Shown piece by piece: positions 9,642 to 17,265 of a DNA stretch of 64,000 bases; the first letter of the stretch is position 1, and every line of letters starts with the position of its first letter. The DNA comes from Natrinema zhouii (GTDB lineage: Archaea > Halobacteriota > Halobacteria > Halobacteriales > Natrialbaceae). The stretch lies in contig NZ_CP084882.1 in assembly GCF_013456555.2 (NCBI RefSeq), positions 1-64,000 of the forward strand. Reading direction: 5' to 3'. Both the position numbers and the translations under genes were made by a program. The notes under the pieces were generated by a model. It saw nothing but the letters and a program-made list of their open reading frames with translations, was not told the origin of the DNA and did no database searches.

Positions 9642-10922
9642 ATGAGTACAGAGCAGTCGAGTAGACTGAACGACAATGACAAATCTATCACGCGATTCGT
9701 GATGATATCGCATGCTGTTGTCCACACATATGAGCTCTCGATTCCGATCTTGATGGTCATCTGGCTCTCTGACTTCGGTCTGAGTACGGCGATTCTCGGG
9801 ACAGCCGTCGCCATCGGGTACGGGTTGTTCGGTATCGGTGCTCTCCCGGCTGGGGTGCTCGTCGACAAGTTCGGGTCACGAGAACTGGTTCTGGTCTGTC
9901 TCGCTGGCATGGGCGGATCGTTCCTCCTATTGAGTGTAGCTCAAGGTATCGTCACGATCACAATTGCCATTTGTGTCTGGGGGATGGCAGCAAGCGTCTA
10001 CCATCCAGCGGGTCTGTCCCTACTCTCGACTGGCGTCGAACAGCGCGGCACTGGTTTCGCCTATCACGGAATAGCCGGCAACTTCGGTATCGCGTTCGGA
10101 CCGCTGCTAACAGCGATTTTGCTGTTGTTCTTTGACTGGCGCTACGTCACCGCCCTGTTAGTTGTCCCGGCCGCCCTTGCTCTCCTCTACGCGATGTCGG
10201 CCAGCTTCGACGAAACGGCCGCCGTACAGACGGAAGTTAACGGCGGTAAATCTACGGACAACAAGCCGATGTCGCTGTCGAAGTTCGTCACTGACAGTCG
10301 ATCGTTATTTACGCTCGGATTCAGCATCGCAATCGTCGTTGTTATGATGAACGGCCTCTTCTATCGGGGGACACTGACCTTTCTGCCGGACGTCTTGAGT
10401 AACTTCGTACCGGACATCGCCGAACAACTTCAACTATTTGATCCGGACAGTCCAATGGCTAAGGAGTTTAATCCCGCATCCTACCTCTACGCCGGATTGT
10501 TGATGATCGGGATGGGCGGACAGTACGTCGGCGGCAAGTTGACCGACCGAATTCGTACCGAAACCGGACTCGCCATCATCTTCATCTCACTCGCTGTCGT
10601 CACAGTTCTGTTCGTTCCAGCGGCCCAAGCTGGCGCCGCACCACTGCTCATCATCAGCGCATTGCTCGGATTCCTGCTGTTCTCGTTACAGCCGATGTAC
10701 CAAGCGACGATCGCCGAGTACAGTCCACCCGGTGATCGCGGTCTCTCGTACGGTTATACCTACCTCGGGGTCTTTGGCGTCGGTGCCGCTGGTGCAGCTA
10801 TCGCCGGCTACCTCCTCTCGGTCGTCACTGTCGGAATGACGTTTATCGCGCTCGCAGTGTTCCCCACGATGGGTGCCGTCCTGGCGATACTTCTCTCTCG
10901 AACCGGCGATCGGCGAGCCTGA
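9642..10922 (+). CDS. MFS transporter (fosmidomycin-resistance-like)
   Basis: A 426-residue major facilitator with about twelve hydrophobic segments. The loop between TM2 and TM3 reads GVLVDKFGSRELV, the MFS A-motif region. Segments such as VYHPAGLSLLSTG followed by GTGFAYHGIAGNFG are typical of the Fsr-like branch, and the C-terminal half repeats SYGYTYLGVFGVGAAGAA. It is clearly paralogous to the transporter at 39747-40988, which shares YHPAGLSL, AYHG and YTYLGVFG. The substrate cannot be inferred. It follows a decayed Fe-S membrane protein, and an IS5-type remnant lies downstream. Confidence 0.85.
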   Translation: MSTEQSSRLNDNDKSITRFVMISHAVVHTYELSIPILMVIWLSDFGLSTAILGTAVAIGYGLFGIGALPAGVLVDKFGSRELVLVCLAGMGGSFLLLSVAQGIVTITIAICVWGMAASVYHPAGLSLLSTGVEQRGTGFAYHGIAGNFGIAFGPLLTAILLLFFDWRYVTALLVVPAALALLYAMSASFDETAAVQTEVNGGKSTDNKPMSLSKFVTDSRSLFTLGFSIAIVVVMMNGLFYRGTLTFLPDVLSNFVPDIAEQLQLFDPDSPMAKEFNPASYLYAGLLMIGMGGQYVGGKLTDRIRTETGLAIIFISLAVVTVLFVPAAQAGAAPLLIISALLGFLLFSLQPMYQATIAEYSPPGDRGLSYGYTYLGVFGVGAAGAAIAGYLLSVVTVGMTFIALAVFPTMGAVLAILLSRTGDRRA

Positions 10923-11041
10923 CATCCTCCTCGCCCTGAAGGGGTATGACGAGACGCCTTGTATTTTGTTGCATCTGAAAGCACAGTACGTTTCCGAGAA
11001 TGCGGATTCTCGCGTTGAGATATTGTGATTTACGAGGTGAC

Positions 11042-12147
11042 GGTTCTGTTGAAATTCTATTAGTTCGGTACCTTTTCCGCTGAAACAGCCGTTAGTTAGA
11101 ATTGCCTACGTACCTTTTTCCGCCTCGGGTTCGCTCGCTACGCTCGCTTACCTCTCGGCGCAAAAATTTACGCTAAAAAGGCCGCCGTCACGGGCTTCGC
11201 CTGCTCCGGCGGTGAACCGCTCGCTTCGCTCGCGGATACTGGCAGCGGTAACGCCTTCACCTATATCTAACGTTCAGAGTACCTTGTCGGTGTTGTGAGT
11301 AGGACAGCCGACAACGAGTTCACGAAACTGCTCCCACCAACGTCGTGAGCGGACGAATGCGCCATATTTCCGTTTAATACGAGAGTTTACCGTCTCGTTC
11401 TGACTACGTTGCCTGTAGAGGTCGGCGTCTAACCGGGAGTTCCACGCCTTATGGAGCGGCGAAAATTCTCGATGCTTGATGACCGGACGAACACCATCTT
11501 CATGGGCTAACGCGCGAATCTTCTGGTCGTCGTATCCCCTGTCACCGAGGAGAATCGCTACTTCCTCGGGATTCCGCTTGATGAGCGACGGTGCGATCTA
11601 TGAGTCGTTTTTTCGTGTCGTCGTCATGTGTAAGTTGATGATTGCGTTCACTCTCGTGTCCACAAGAAGTGTAACTTTCAACTGCTGAATCGTCAGCTTC
11701 GTTCGTTTCGTGTTTTGCTTCGAGGCGTGACTGCGGTCAAAGCTGGAGGCATCGACCCGACGACACCGTTGGTCGGAGAAGCGCGACTGAGAGAATGATA
11801 AGAACCCGCCAAACAGCCATGTCAAGGCGGTTGAACGCCTTACACAACGTCGAAGGAGACGGGGATTTCCTCAAAATCGAGAGCGCTCCGAATTCGAGAC
11901 ATCTCGATAAGTTCGTCAAGAAGCGTCCGGTACGTCGCATTCTTTCGAACCTTGAGACAGAGGAGGACGATATGTTGATTAAACGTGTACCGCCGTTTCG
12001 GGAATTCCGATGAGTAGCGAGCGACAGCTTGACGAGCCAAGTGAAATACCTGCTCAACAAACCGGAGTGACCGCGACTTTGGGAAGGCTTGCATCCGGTC
12101 AGACTACTGAGAGAGACTCTAACCTCTGAGGATTTCAACAGAGCCAC
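11042..12147 (-). mobile_element. IS5-type insertion sequence, decayed (copy 1)
   Basis: Bounded by imperfect inverted ends: GGTTCTGTTGAAATTCT at 11042-11058 and AGGATTTCAACAGAGCC at 12131-12147. The transposase inside is broken (separate entry). The ~220 bases between the left end and the transposase stop are GC-rich, contain repetitive GCTCGCTTCGCTCGC-type sequence and code for nothing recognisable. This may be extra sequence rather than part of the original element. A second copy is at 32242-33137. Confidence 0.7.
11274..12094 (-). pseudogene. IS5 family transposase, broken
   Basis: The protein starts MQAFPKSRSLRFVEQVFHLA. It shifts frame around 11850 (SRIRSALDFEEIPVSF against the correct PSPSTLCKAFNRLDMAVW) and again near 11770, then resumes DASSFDRSHASKQNTKRTK. 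An in-frame TAG at 11598-11600 sits where the second copy in this window has CAG (HDSQIAPSL). Downstream the reading continues with ILLGDRGYDDQKIRAL, SQNETVNSRIKRKYGAF and SRRWWEQFRELV, the DDE-domain end. The DDE acids are still visible but the gene cannot make a complete protein. Confidence 0.8.
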
Positions 12148-12181
12148 CGAGATTAATCAGCAAGAAAGGTCTGTTCAGATA

Positions 12182-12736
12182 CTACTCTTGAGCTCCGTAC
12201 TCCCGTTTCATGAACTCGATAAACTCATCTCGATGCTCAAGAAGGAACTCGCCCATCTTGTTCTCCACCGTCTTCTTCTGAAAGTTCATATTCAGTTCCT
12301 TCTGCACATCAATGTAGAGTGAGTCAGCCGTAACACTATCTTCAAATAGACCCTTGATCACTTCAGGGAGCAAATTCCACTGCTTCCGCTGGAAGTCTCT
12401 TGGCCGGTTGCCGAATTTGTCCGGCTGGTGCTTCTTACAATAGTTGCTTCCCACCTGTGCCTCGTGGTCGCACTGAGTACCGCCACGAGTGATCTCCTGA
12501 CATCGAGATGCACCGGCAGTCTGCTTCTCAGGCGAAGACGAGGAATCGTCCACCTTTTCATTATCCACTCCAGATTCTGCTGTAGCCGACTGGGTGTTAG
12601 AGTCGGTCGCCTCAGTTTCCACCTCCTGTTCAGGAGGCGAGCTGTTGTCTGACAACTGTTCTTCCTCTTCTTCCGGTTCCTCATGATCGGGGTTCGCAAG
12701 GCTTTCGCCGAGGCCTGAAAGGTTTCGTTCACCCAT
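12182..12736 (-). CDS. Acidic zinc-knuckle protein, probable ParA partner
   Basis: About 184 residues from ATG 12734-12736, which overlaps the ParA stop by a few bases; the ORF is longer, but this start couples translation with parA. The first ~90 residues are very acidic and low in complexity (EEPEEEEEQLSDNSS). Then follows a Cys/His motif, CQEITRGGTQCDHEAQ with YCKKH, similar to small zinc-binding modules seen after DNA-binding or nuclease domains. The helical C-terminus (LPEVIKGLFEDSVTADS and onward) looks like a folded domain. In ParA operons the second gene normally encodes the centromere-binding adaptor. This role is inferred from position only; there is no ParB or RHH signature. Confidence 0.75.
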   Translation of the reverse strand: MGERNLSGLGESLANPDHEEPEEEEEQLSDNSSPPEQEVETEATDSNTQSATAESGVDNEKVDDSSSSPEKQTAGASRCQEITRGGTQCDHEAQVGSNYCKKHQPDKFGNRPRDFQRKQWNLLPEVIKGLFEDSVTADSLYIDVQKELNMNFQKKTVENKMGEFLLEHRDEFIEFMKREYGAQE

Positions 12737-13646
12737 GTACGGCCACCTCGCCCTGCTCTTGTTCGGCCTTACAAGACTCAATCACCATGCTTGCAAGCGT
12801 ATCGAAGTGCTCAATCTGGTCGCACTCGGGATCGTACTGGGCTACAGGTTGACCATTCTTGAAGGCGTCATTGATCGATTTGCGCTTGCGAAGCCCCGGT
12901 TTTGGAATCTCCATCAATCGTTCGCCGGGCTTGTCGATCGTCTCGAAGACCTCTAGGTCCACTTTTGCGTACTCTGGAAGATAATCCCGGAAAGATTCGT
13001 TCAGGTCTCTCGCGATCTGCTGTTCGCTGCTATCCCGACTGATCGTTTCTTGCATCCGATTCGGCGTAATCGCCACAATGTCTACAGGGAACTCGTTTCG
13101 TAACGGCTGAACGGTTCGCTCGAGGAGACGGGCAAGGCCATTGACCGTACCTGCTTCCGGCGTGATTGGGATGATCGTGCGCTGAACAGCCGCAAATGCA
13201 GCATCGAGCATTTGGCCCTCTCCACCCGGAGGATCGATTAAGAAGTAGTCATAGCCCTGCTCGTGTAGGGGCACAACGACCTCATGGCGGAGCTTGTTCA
13301 CGCCATACGTCGTGTTTTTCATCCGATCGACAACTTCACCCATCAGGTTCGTACTCGGTAGCAGATGGATGCCGAAATCGGTCTCAATAAGTAGGTCCTC
13401 CGGATTGACATCGCCAAACATTGCCTTCCCAATGTGGGCATCATCATCGTTGAGCACCCCCTGTTCAGTCTCCTCATCGAGCAGCAAGCTCGTGAGGTGG
13501 CAATCATGATCAAGATCGATCATTACAACCTCGTTGTCTTGAGCCGCGATTCTCTCAGCGACATTGAGACCGAGAGACGTTTTTGTAACACCACCCTTCT
13601 GCAGCGCCGTGACTACACCTGGTAGCCCCTGAATATCTACTGGCAT
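12729..13646 (-). CDS. ParA-family partition ATPase
   Basis: 305 residues. The deviant Walker A motif is KGGVTKTS at about 17-24. Walker A' is VMIDLDHDCHLT near 41-52 (the family usually has DxDxQxxxT), and the Walker B-like segment is YDYFLIDPPGG. These ATPases segregate plasmids and chromosomes by forming ATP-dependent dimers on nucleoid DNA, driven by a centromere-binding partner. The partner is probably the overlapping downstream gene. The ~400 bp upstream carries a TATA-like CATATATAAAAT and three palindromic sites also found in a gene-free block at 7 kb, so autoregulation by the partition complex is likely. The orientation is away from the regulator at 14057. Confidence 0.92.
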   Translation of the reverse strand: MPVDIQGLPGVVTALQKGGVTKTSLGLNVAERIAAQDNEVVMIDLDHDCHLTSLLLDEETEQGVLNDDDAHIGKAMFGDVNPEDLLIETDFGIHLLPSTNLMGEVVDRMKNTTYGVNKLRHEVVVPLHEQGYDYFLIDPPGGEGQMLDAAFAAVQRTIIPITPEAGTVNGLARLLERTVQPLRNEFPVDIVAITPNRMQETISRDSSEQQIARDLNESFRDYLPEYAKVDLEVFETIDKPGERLMEIPKPGLRKRKSINDAFKNGQPVAQYDPECDQIEHFDTLASMVIESCKAEQEQGEVAVHG

Positions 13647-14056
13647 TGTTTTCGAAGCTGACTAGAAGTTGAAAGCAATCCGAACCACACTGAAGTAGCC
13701 GTGTTTTGCGTGTACCGCGCGTTTTGATTGGTTCGGATCACCGTTACACCACTCAATGTGTATGGCTCATATATAAAATATCGTGTTACAGAAATCACAG
13801 GTAGTTTAAACCTTCCAGATGTACTGAGTGTTCTGATACACACAGACTTAGGGATAAAAGACAACCCACTATACCCAGAGAGGGAGCTAACTGCTACTAC
13901 AGAGGACATTAGCTATAGACATAGTATTCTGATACACATAAATATATTCATCTCAAAAACCAAATTATGTTCCTCGTGTTTCGATACTTGCAAACTCGAA
14001 CAAGCAGCATTATCCAAGACACTGGACATATATTTCAGTAGCCCAGAGGCAAGAGT
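13647..14056. promoter_or_regulatory. parA upstream region with three palindromic sites
   Basis: This divergent intergenic region lies between parA and a DUF7342-like regulator. It contains sites at 13828-13841 (GTGTTCTGATACAC), 13924-13937 (GTATTCTGATACAC) and 13976-13989 (GTGTTTCGATACTT), the same family as the four sites near 7.1-7.4 kb. The last also shares the TGTTCC prefix with the site at 7157. A TATA-like stretch CATATATAAAAT lies near 13766. The region is AT-rich. An operator and/or centromere function is inferred. Confidence 0.65.
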
Positions 14057-14581
14057 ATGGACAACGACACCACAGAAAATCGCCGTCGCGACCACCCCTC
14101 GAGAACACGTGGGGAACGGGTTCGCACAGCCGCACGTACACTCAGAAAGCCCCGTACTGCGTCATGGGTGGCCGAAGAGACAGAAGTCTCTGTGAAGACT
14201 GCCCAGAAGTATCTCGACCAACTCGTCGAGGATAATGTACTCCGGAAAATCGAGCAAGGGGATCAGACCCTCTACTGCATCGATCAGTTGATGGCAACAT
14301 ACCGAGAAGTCGTCTCCCTCCAGCGTGAACACGATCGCGAAGAACTCACCTCCGCGCTCGAATCAATACAAACCCAGATCATAGACTGGAAGGAGACATA
14401 CAACGTCGAAACATCAAGCGAACTACGAGCTAGCATCGCTGAACTCGAGGAGACAAACGAGATCGACCAGCGACGAGAAGTAGCTAGTGAATGGGAACAA
14501 ATCACAGATCGTCTCTCAGTGGTTCGAGCAGCACTCAACGAATACGACTGGGCGGCCAAGCGAGATGCCCTCTCTGCGTGA
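14057..14581 (+). CDS. Winged-helix regulator (DUF7342-like)
   Basis: 174 residues. Residues ~20-75 form a winged helix: VRTAARTLRKPRTASWVAEE then TEVSVKTAQKYLDQLVEDNV and LRKIEQGDQTLY as the wing. The rest is a charged helical region (LQREHDREELTSALESIQ, ELRASIAELEETNEI) likely to mediate dimerisation. The sequence matches my memory of the haloarchaeal DUF7342 family, small putative transcription regulators common on plasmids. It faces away from parA and may share the control region with it. Start ATG at 14057; an alternative start upstream is not supported. Confidence 0.8.
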   Translation: MDNDTTENRRRDHPSRTRGERVRTAARTLRKPRTASWVAEETEVSVKTAQKYLDQLVEDNVLRKIEQGDQTLYCIDQLMATYREVVSLQREHDREELTSALESIQTQIIDWKETYNVETSSELRASIAELEETNEIDQRREVASEWEQITDRLSVVRAALNEYDWAAKRDALSA

Positions 14582-14794
14582 GGTGATCGATGGGACTCAA
14601 GATAGGAGGAGATCATCAATTTCGTCTTGGTAGGACGATCTTGATATCGTGAAGTATTGTAATCGAGTGTTTTCTACCGTCCCAGTAAGGGCATAGATCC
14701 AGCTGGCTTTCGGTTCACTCATAGCCGGTAGGATTGCAAACGAGACTACGACACCAAAGACCCATTTTCTGATGCAACCATCCTTCGGGGACCA

Positions 14795-15061
14795 GTGTTT
14801 TATGAAGGTGAACTCATCGTAGAAAGATGGGCGGGACACTCGATTGACGTTGAGCAAACGTTCCAATGCCCTGACTGCGAGTTTTGGTACGTGAAAGAAC
14901 TAAACCAGACTCTCATAGAAGAGAGTCTCTTGAACGGTAAATTTGAGCACGAACCAATCCCGGTCGAAGAGCAATTGGCACAAACCGCCAGCGATACTGC
15001 CCAGGACTACCTCCAGAAGACAATAAAAGAAGTTAGAGGGCGGTTTTCCAGTACCACGTAA
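14795..15061 (+). CDS. Hypothetical protein with CPDC motif
   Basis: 88 residues from a GTG start. It contains CPDCEFWYVKELNQTLIEES and ends with a basic tail (VRGRFSSTT). It could be a small zinc-binding or redox protein, but only one CxxC pair is present. Its 3' end overlaps the 3' end of a convergent membrane-protein gene by about 28 bp. I do not recognise the family. Confidence 0.4.
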   Translation: MFYEGELIVERWAGHSIDVEQTFQCPDCEFWYVKELNQTLIEESLLNGKFEHEPIPVEEQLAQTASDTAQDYLQKTIKEVRGRFSSTT

Positions 15062-15314
15062 GTCCTGCAGCGACTGATCCCACGACCGTTTGGAGTAGTA
15101 TTTCCTCGATCGAGGTTGGTGGAAGGTATTCTGAGAAGAAGTAGACGACAATTGCTTTGAAGACACTCCGTTCCGTGAATAGGTGGGAGAGACTACTCAC
15201 TAGGGAGAGGATTCCACCGCCGAAGAGATACATCGAGATGAACCCTATCAGGGTCAATGGTGTTTTGATGATGTACTTTATCAAACCGCGCTCGTAGCCG
15301 AATGGTTTTGCCAT
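15033..15314 (-). CDS. Small membrane protein, hypothetical
   Basis: 93 residues with two or three hydrophobic segments: TPLTLIGFISMYLFGGGIL, then FKAIVVYFFSEYLPP, and a C-terminal LLQTVVGSVAAGLTWYW. It begins MAKPFGYERGLIKYIIK with a positive N-terminus, so the first helix may insert with the N-terminus inside. It is convergent with the CPDC-motif gene. No family is recognised; the regular amphipathic pattern suggests it is a real gene. Confidence 0.55.
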   Translation of the reverse strand: MAKPFGYERGLIKYIIKTPLTLIGFISMYLFGGGILSLVSSLSHLFTERSVFKAIVVYFFSEYLPPTSIEEILLQTVVGSVAAGLTWYWKTAL

Positions 15315-15577
15315 TGATCGTCACCTGTCTACACGGAATTGTAGGTGCTCAAGTCCCATAAGTTATCGTGGGAGTCTAGTTTTCCAATGTGGATCTACAC
15401 TCGTTAGCTAAGGTTGTAATATCCGATTTGTGTCTGTTTCTACTGACGCGCTGATCCAGCTGGCAAATTTCCCCCGCTAATGGTATGGGACCTAGTGGTT
15501 TGTAGAAATCCGAACGCGGAACTTGTGGACTTCTGCAGCGCGCAGATTCTGTATAACATTTAGATATTTATAAGTCT

Positions 15578-15850
15578 ATGATTCCTATCTCTACTCTTTG
15601 GAACGGCCAATATCAGCAGAATAAGCTAGATTGGATCAGCCGAGTTATAACTGTGAGTACAAAAGATATTGTACGAATCCACTATCCACTCCGGAAGCGG
15701 TGGCCGTGGACCAGAGAGATCGTCCATCGCGACTTCGTGCTTCCAATCTTTGCTATCGTCCTGTTAAGAATATCCCTCAGCAGGGGACAGGACCGTTTCC
15801 GTGAGATATTGAACGGTTTCGGGATGCTACTTCGAACAAACTGGAATTGA
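15578..15850 (+). CDS. Doubtful small ORF, hypothetical
   Basis: 90 residues, with a hydrophobic stretch FVLPIFAIVLLRISLS flanked by basic residues (HYPLRKRWPWTREIV). The composition is less acidic than most haloarchaeal proteins and no family is recognised. A run of AT (CATTTAGATATTTATAAG) just upstream could be a TATA box. It may be non-coding. The 263 bases before it hold no other gene. Confidence 0.25.
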   Translation: MIPISTLWNGQYQQNKLDWISRVITVSTKDIVRIHYPLRKRWPWTREIVHRDFVLPIFAIVLLRISLSRGQDRFREILNGFGMLLRTNWN

Positions 15851-15948
15851 GATCCCCATACAGAAAATAGCTCCACCACCGAGTACCTGAAAGCTGTTTT
15901 TTCGTGCCTGACGGGTGAGGCGCGACAATGTGTGCCTCAAGAGTACCT

Positions 15949-16494
15949 ATGAGTACAGATCAACCGATCCATCGCGAGCAGCATCGCGACTATAGAGAGA
16001 CCGGTGACCGAGAGCAGAGGTATTCCGGCTACATCACTCGACTGAACGGACATGAACTGATCGCGATCGATGAGTGGCCACCAGGTAAGGAACCAACACC
16101 ATACGAAATTAATCTTACTGACGGCTTCGAATACCGGACACGATACTTGCGCTGTCGAAACTGTGGCCAGGAGCGAAATCGCCGTGGTGTGTTCAACGAT
16201 CAGTGCGAGACACCACCGGCTCCACTCGAGGCCGGTGGCTTCTCAATCGACGAGCCGCGAACCTGCCGCACGCTGAGCGAGAATATGGACGTCAGCTTCG
16301 CCTCGGTGGGTTCCCTCTACGAGGTTATTAGTGAGAGCGGAAACACCTACAACGTCGACATCGAGGGAGAGATGGGTAGCTGTCCGGATTTCGAGCAATG
16401 TCAGCCAGATGACGGCTGTAAGCACCTTCGGCGTGTCGGCCTCGAGATCCACATGGGGCTGGTTCCTACCCCGGACGGCACATTCGATCACTAG
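15949..16494 (+). CDS. SWIM-like zinc-binding protein, hypothetical
   Basis: About 181 residues from MSTDQPIHREQHRD; the ORF begins 7 codons earlier. The middle reads DGFEYRTRYLRCRNCGQERN with a CxxC, and the end has SCPDFEQCQPDDGCKHLRRV, a CxnC...CxH arrangement typical of SWIM-type zinc fingers. Proteins of this kind are widespread in haloarchaeal plasmids and islands, with no known function. SWIM domains bind DNA or proteins. The small zinc protein at 16654 follows, and the order is typical of haloarchaeal accessory gene strings. Confidence 0.65.
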   Translation: MSTDQPIHREQHRDYRETGDREQRYSGYITRLNGHELIAIDEWPPGKEPTPYEINLTDGFEYRTRYLRCRNCGQERNRRGVFNDQCETPPAPLEAGGFSIDEPRTCRTLSENMDVSFASVGSLYEVISESGNTYNVDIEGEMGSCPDFEQCQPDDGCKHLRRVGLEIHMGLVPTPDGTFDH

Positions 16495-16653
16495 CTGTGA
16501 GTGATTGAGTCGTCTCTTGAGACAGTTTATCACCCCCAGAAGGGGTGCGGGGCTCGAACGGAGTCCACCGCAGCAATCCATGAATAGAATTGATGGAGTA
16601 ACAGCGTCACTAGCCAGTGGGACGACTCGTTTTCTGAATCGAGGTATCGCCAG

Positions 16654-16809
16654 ATGACCGACTGTAGCGAGTGTCAACTACCAACCTATACGAGACTTGC
16701 CCGCGATCAACCATGGTACGCTGGCCGATTCTGTTCGGACAGCTGTGAGGTCCAATACGACCACCTGCAGACGGACGCTCGAGACGCAGCTCAGGAGGAT
16801 GAATTCTGA
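16654..16809 (+). CDS. Small four-cysteine zinc protein (DUF7576-like)
   Basis: 51 residues beginning MTDCSECQLPTYTRLARD, then GRFCSDSCEVQYDHLQTD, ending QEDEF. The CxxC and CxxxC pairs make a treble-clef or zinc-ribbon fold likely. It is a typical haloarchaeal microprotein, and its stop overlaps the ATG of the next (damaged) gene as TGATG, so translational coupling existed. Function unknown. Confidence 0.65.
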   Translation: MTDCSECQLPTYTRLARDQPWYAGRFCSDSCEVQYDHLQTDARDAAQEDEF

Positions 16810-17007
16810 TGCTCGAGCAGATTGACCACCGGGGCAAGTGTTTCACAATCGATGACGACGATGTCGTCGATAAGGGTAGAACCGACCGCTGTCGTCGGGC
16901 AGCCGCCCTCGATCGTCAAGCCAGCGAAAGCGTCGCGAACTCGAACGTGCGAAAGCGGTCGCTGGTCCAGCCGATGCGGATCCCGATATCGAGGTGCTCG
17001 ACCGATG
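16809..17007 (+). pseudogene. Small haloarchaeal protein, frameshifted
   Basis: The frame opens at MLEQIDHRGKCFTIDDDDVV, coupled to the previous gene. Its sensible continuation lies in other frames: GQPPSIVKP, and then QRKRRELERAKAVAGPADAD ending DIEVLDR with a TGA at 17005-17007. Two frame changes are needed. I believe the original was a ~65-residue acidic protein encoded after the zinc protein. No function can be assigned. Confidence 0.45.
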
Positions 17008-17265
17008 ACGCCAGATGATCCGGTCTACAGGACGTCCCTGAGTTCGACCGAGCTCTCGGTGGCGACGATCCGGTTCCCAACTCGGAGACGGTGATCAGAG
17101 GTATCACCCAGAACGTGGCGCCGTGGATGGTGGGCAGATTCCTGTCGACGAACTACACGAGATACTCCTCGCAGGCGTGAGTGAGGATACACTACGGCGG
17201 AGTGGTGCAAGAGTTGGTTCACGAAATCCTATATGTTTATCCGACATCATTGATATTATCACTCA

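Noticed and set aside
10923..11041. CATCCTCCTCGCCCTGAAGG, similar to the 3' end of haloarchaeal IS200/IS605-type elements and possible omega RNA
   Set aside because: Only this short motif is present; no TnpB or TnpA trace lies beside it, so I did not annotate an element.
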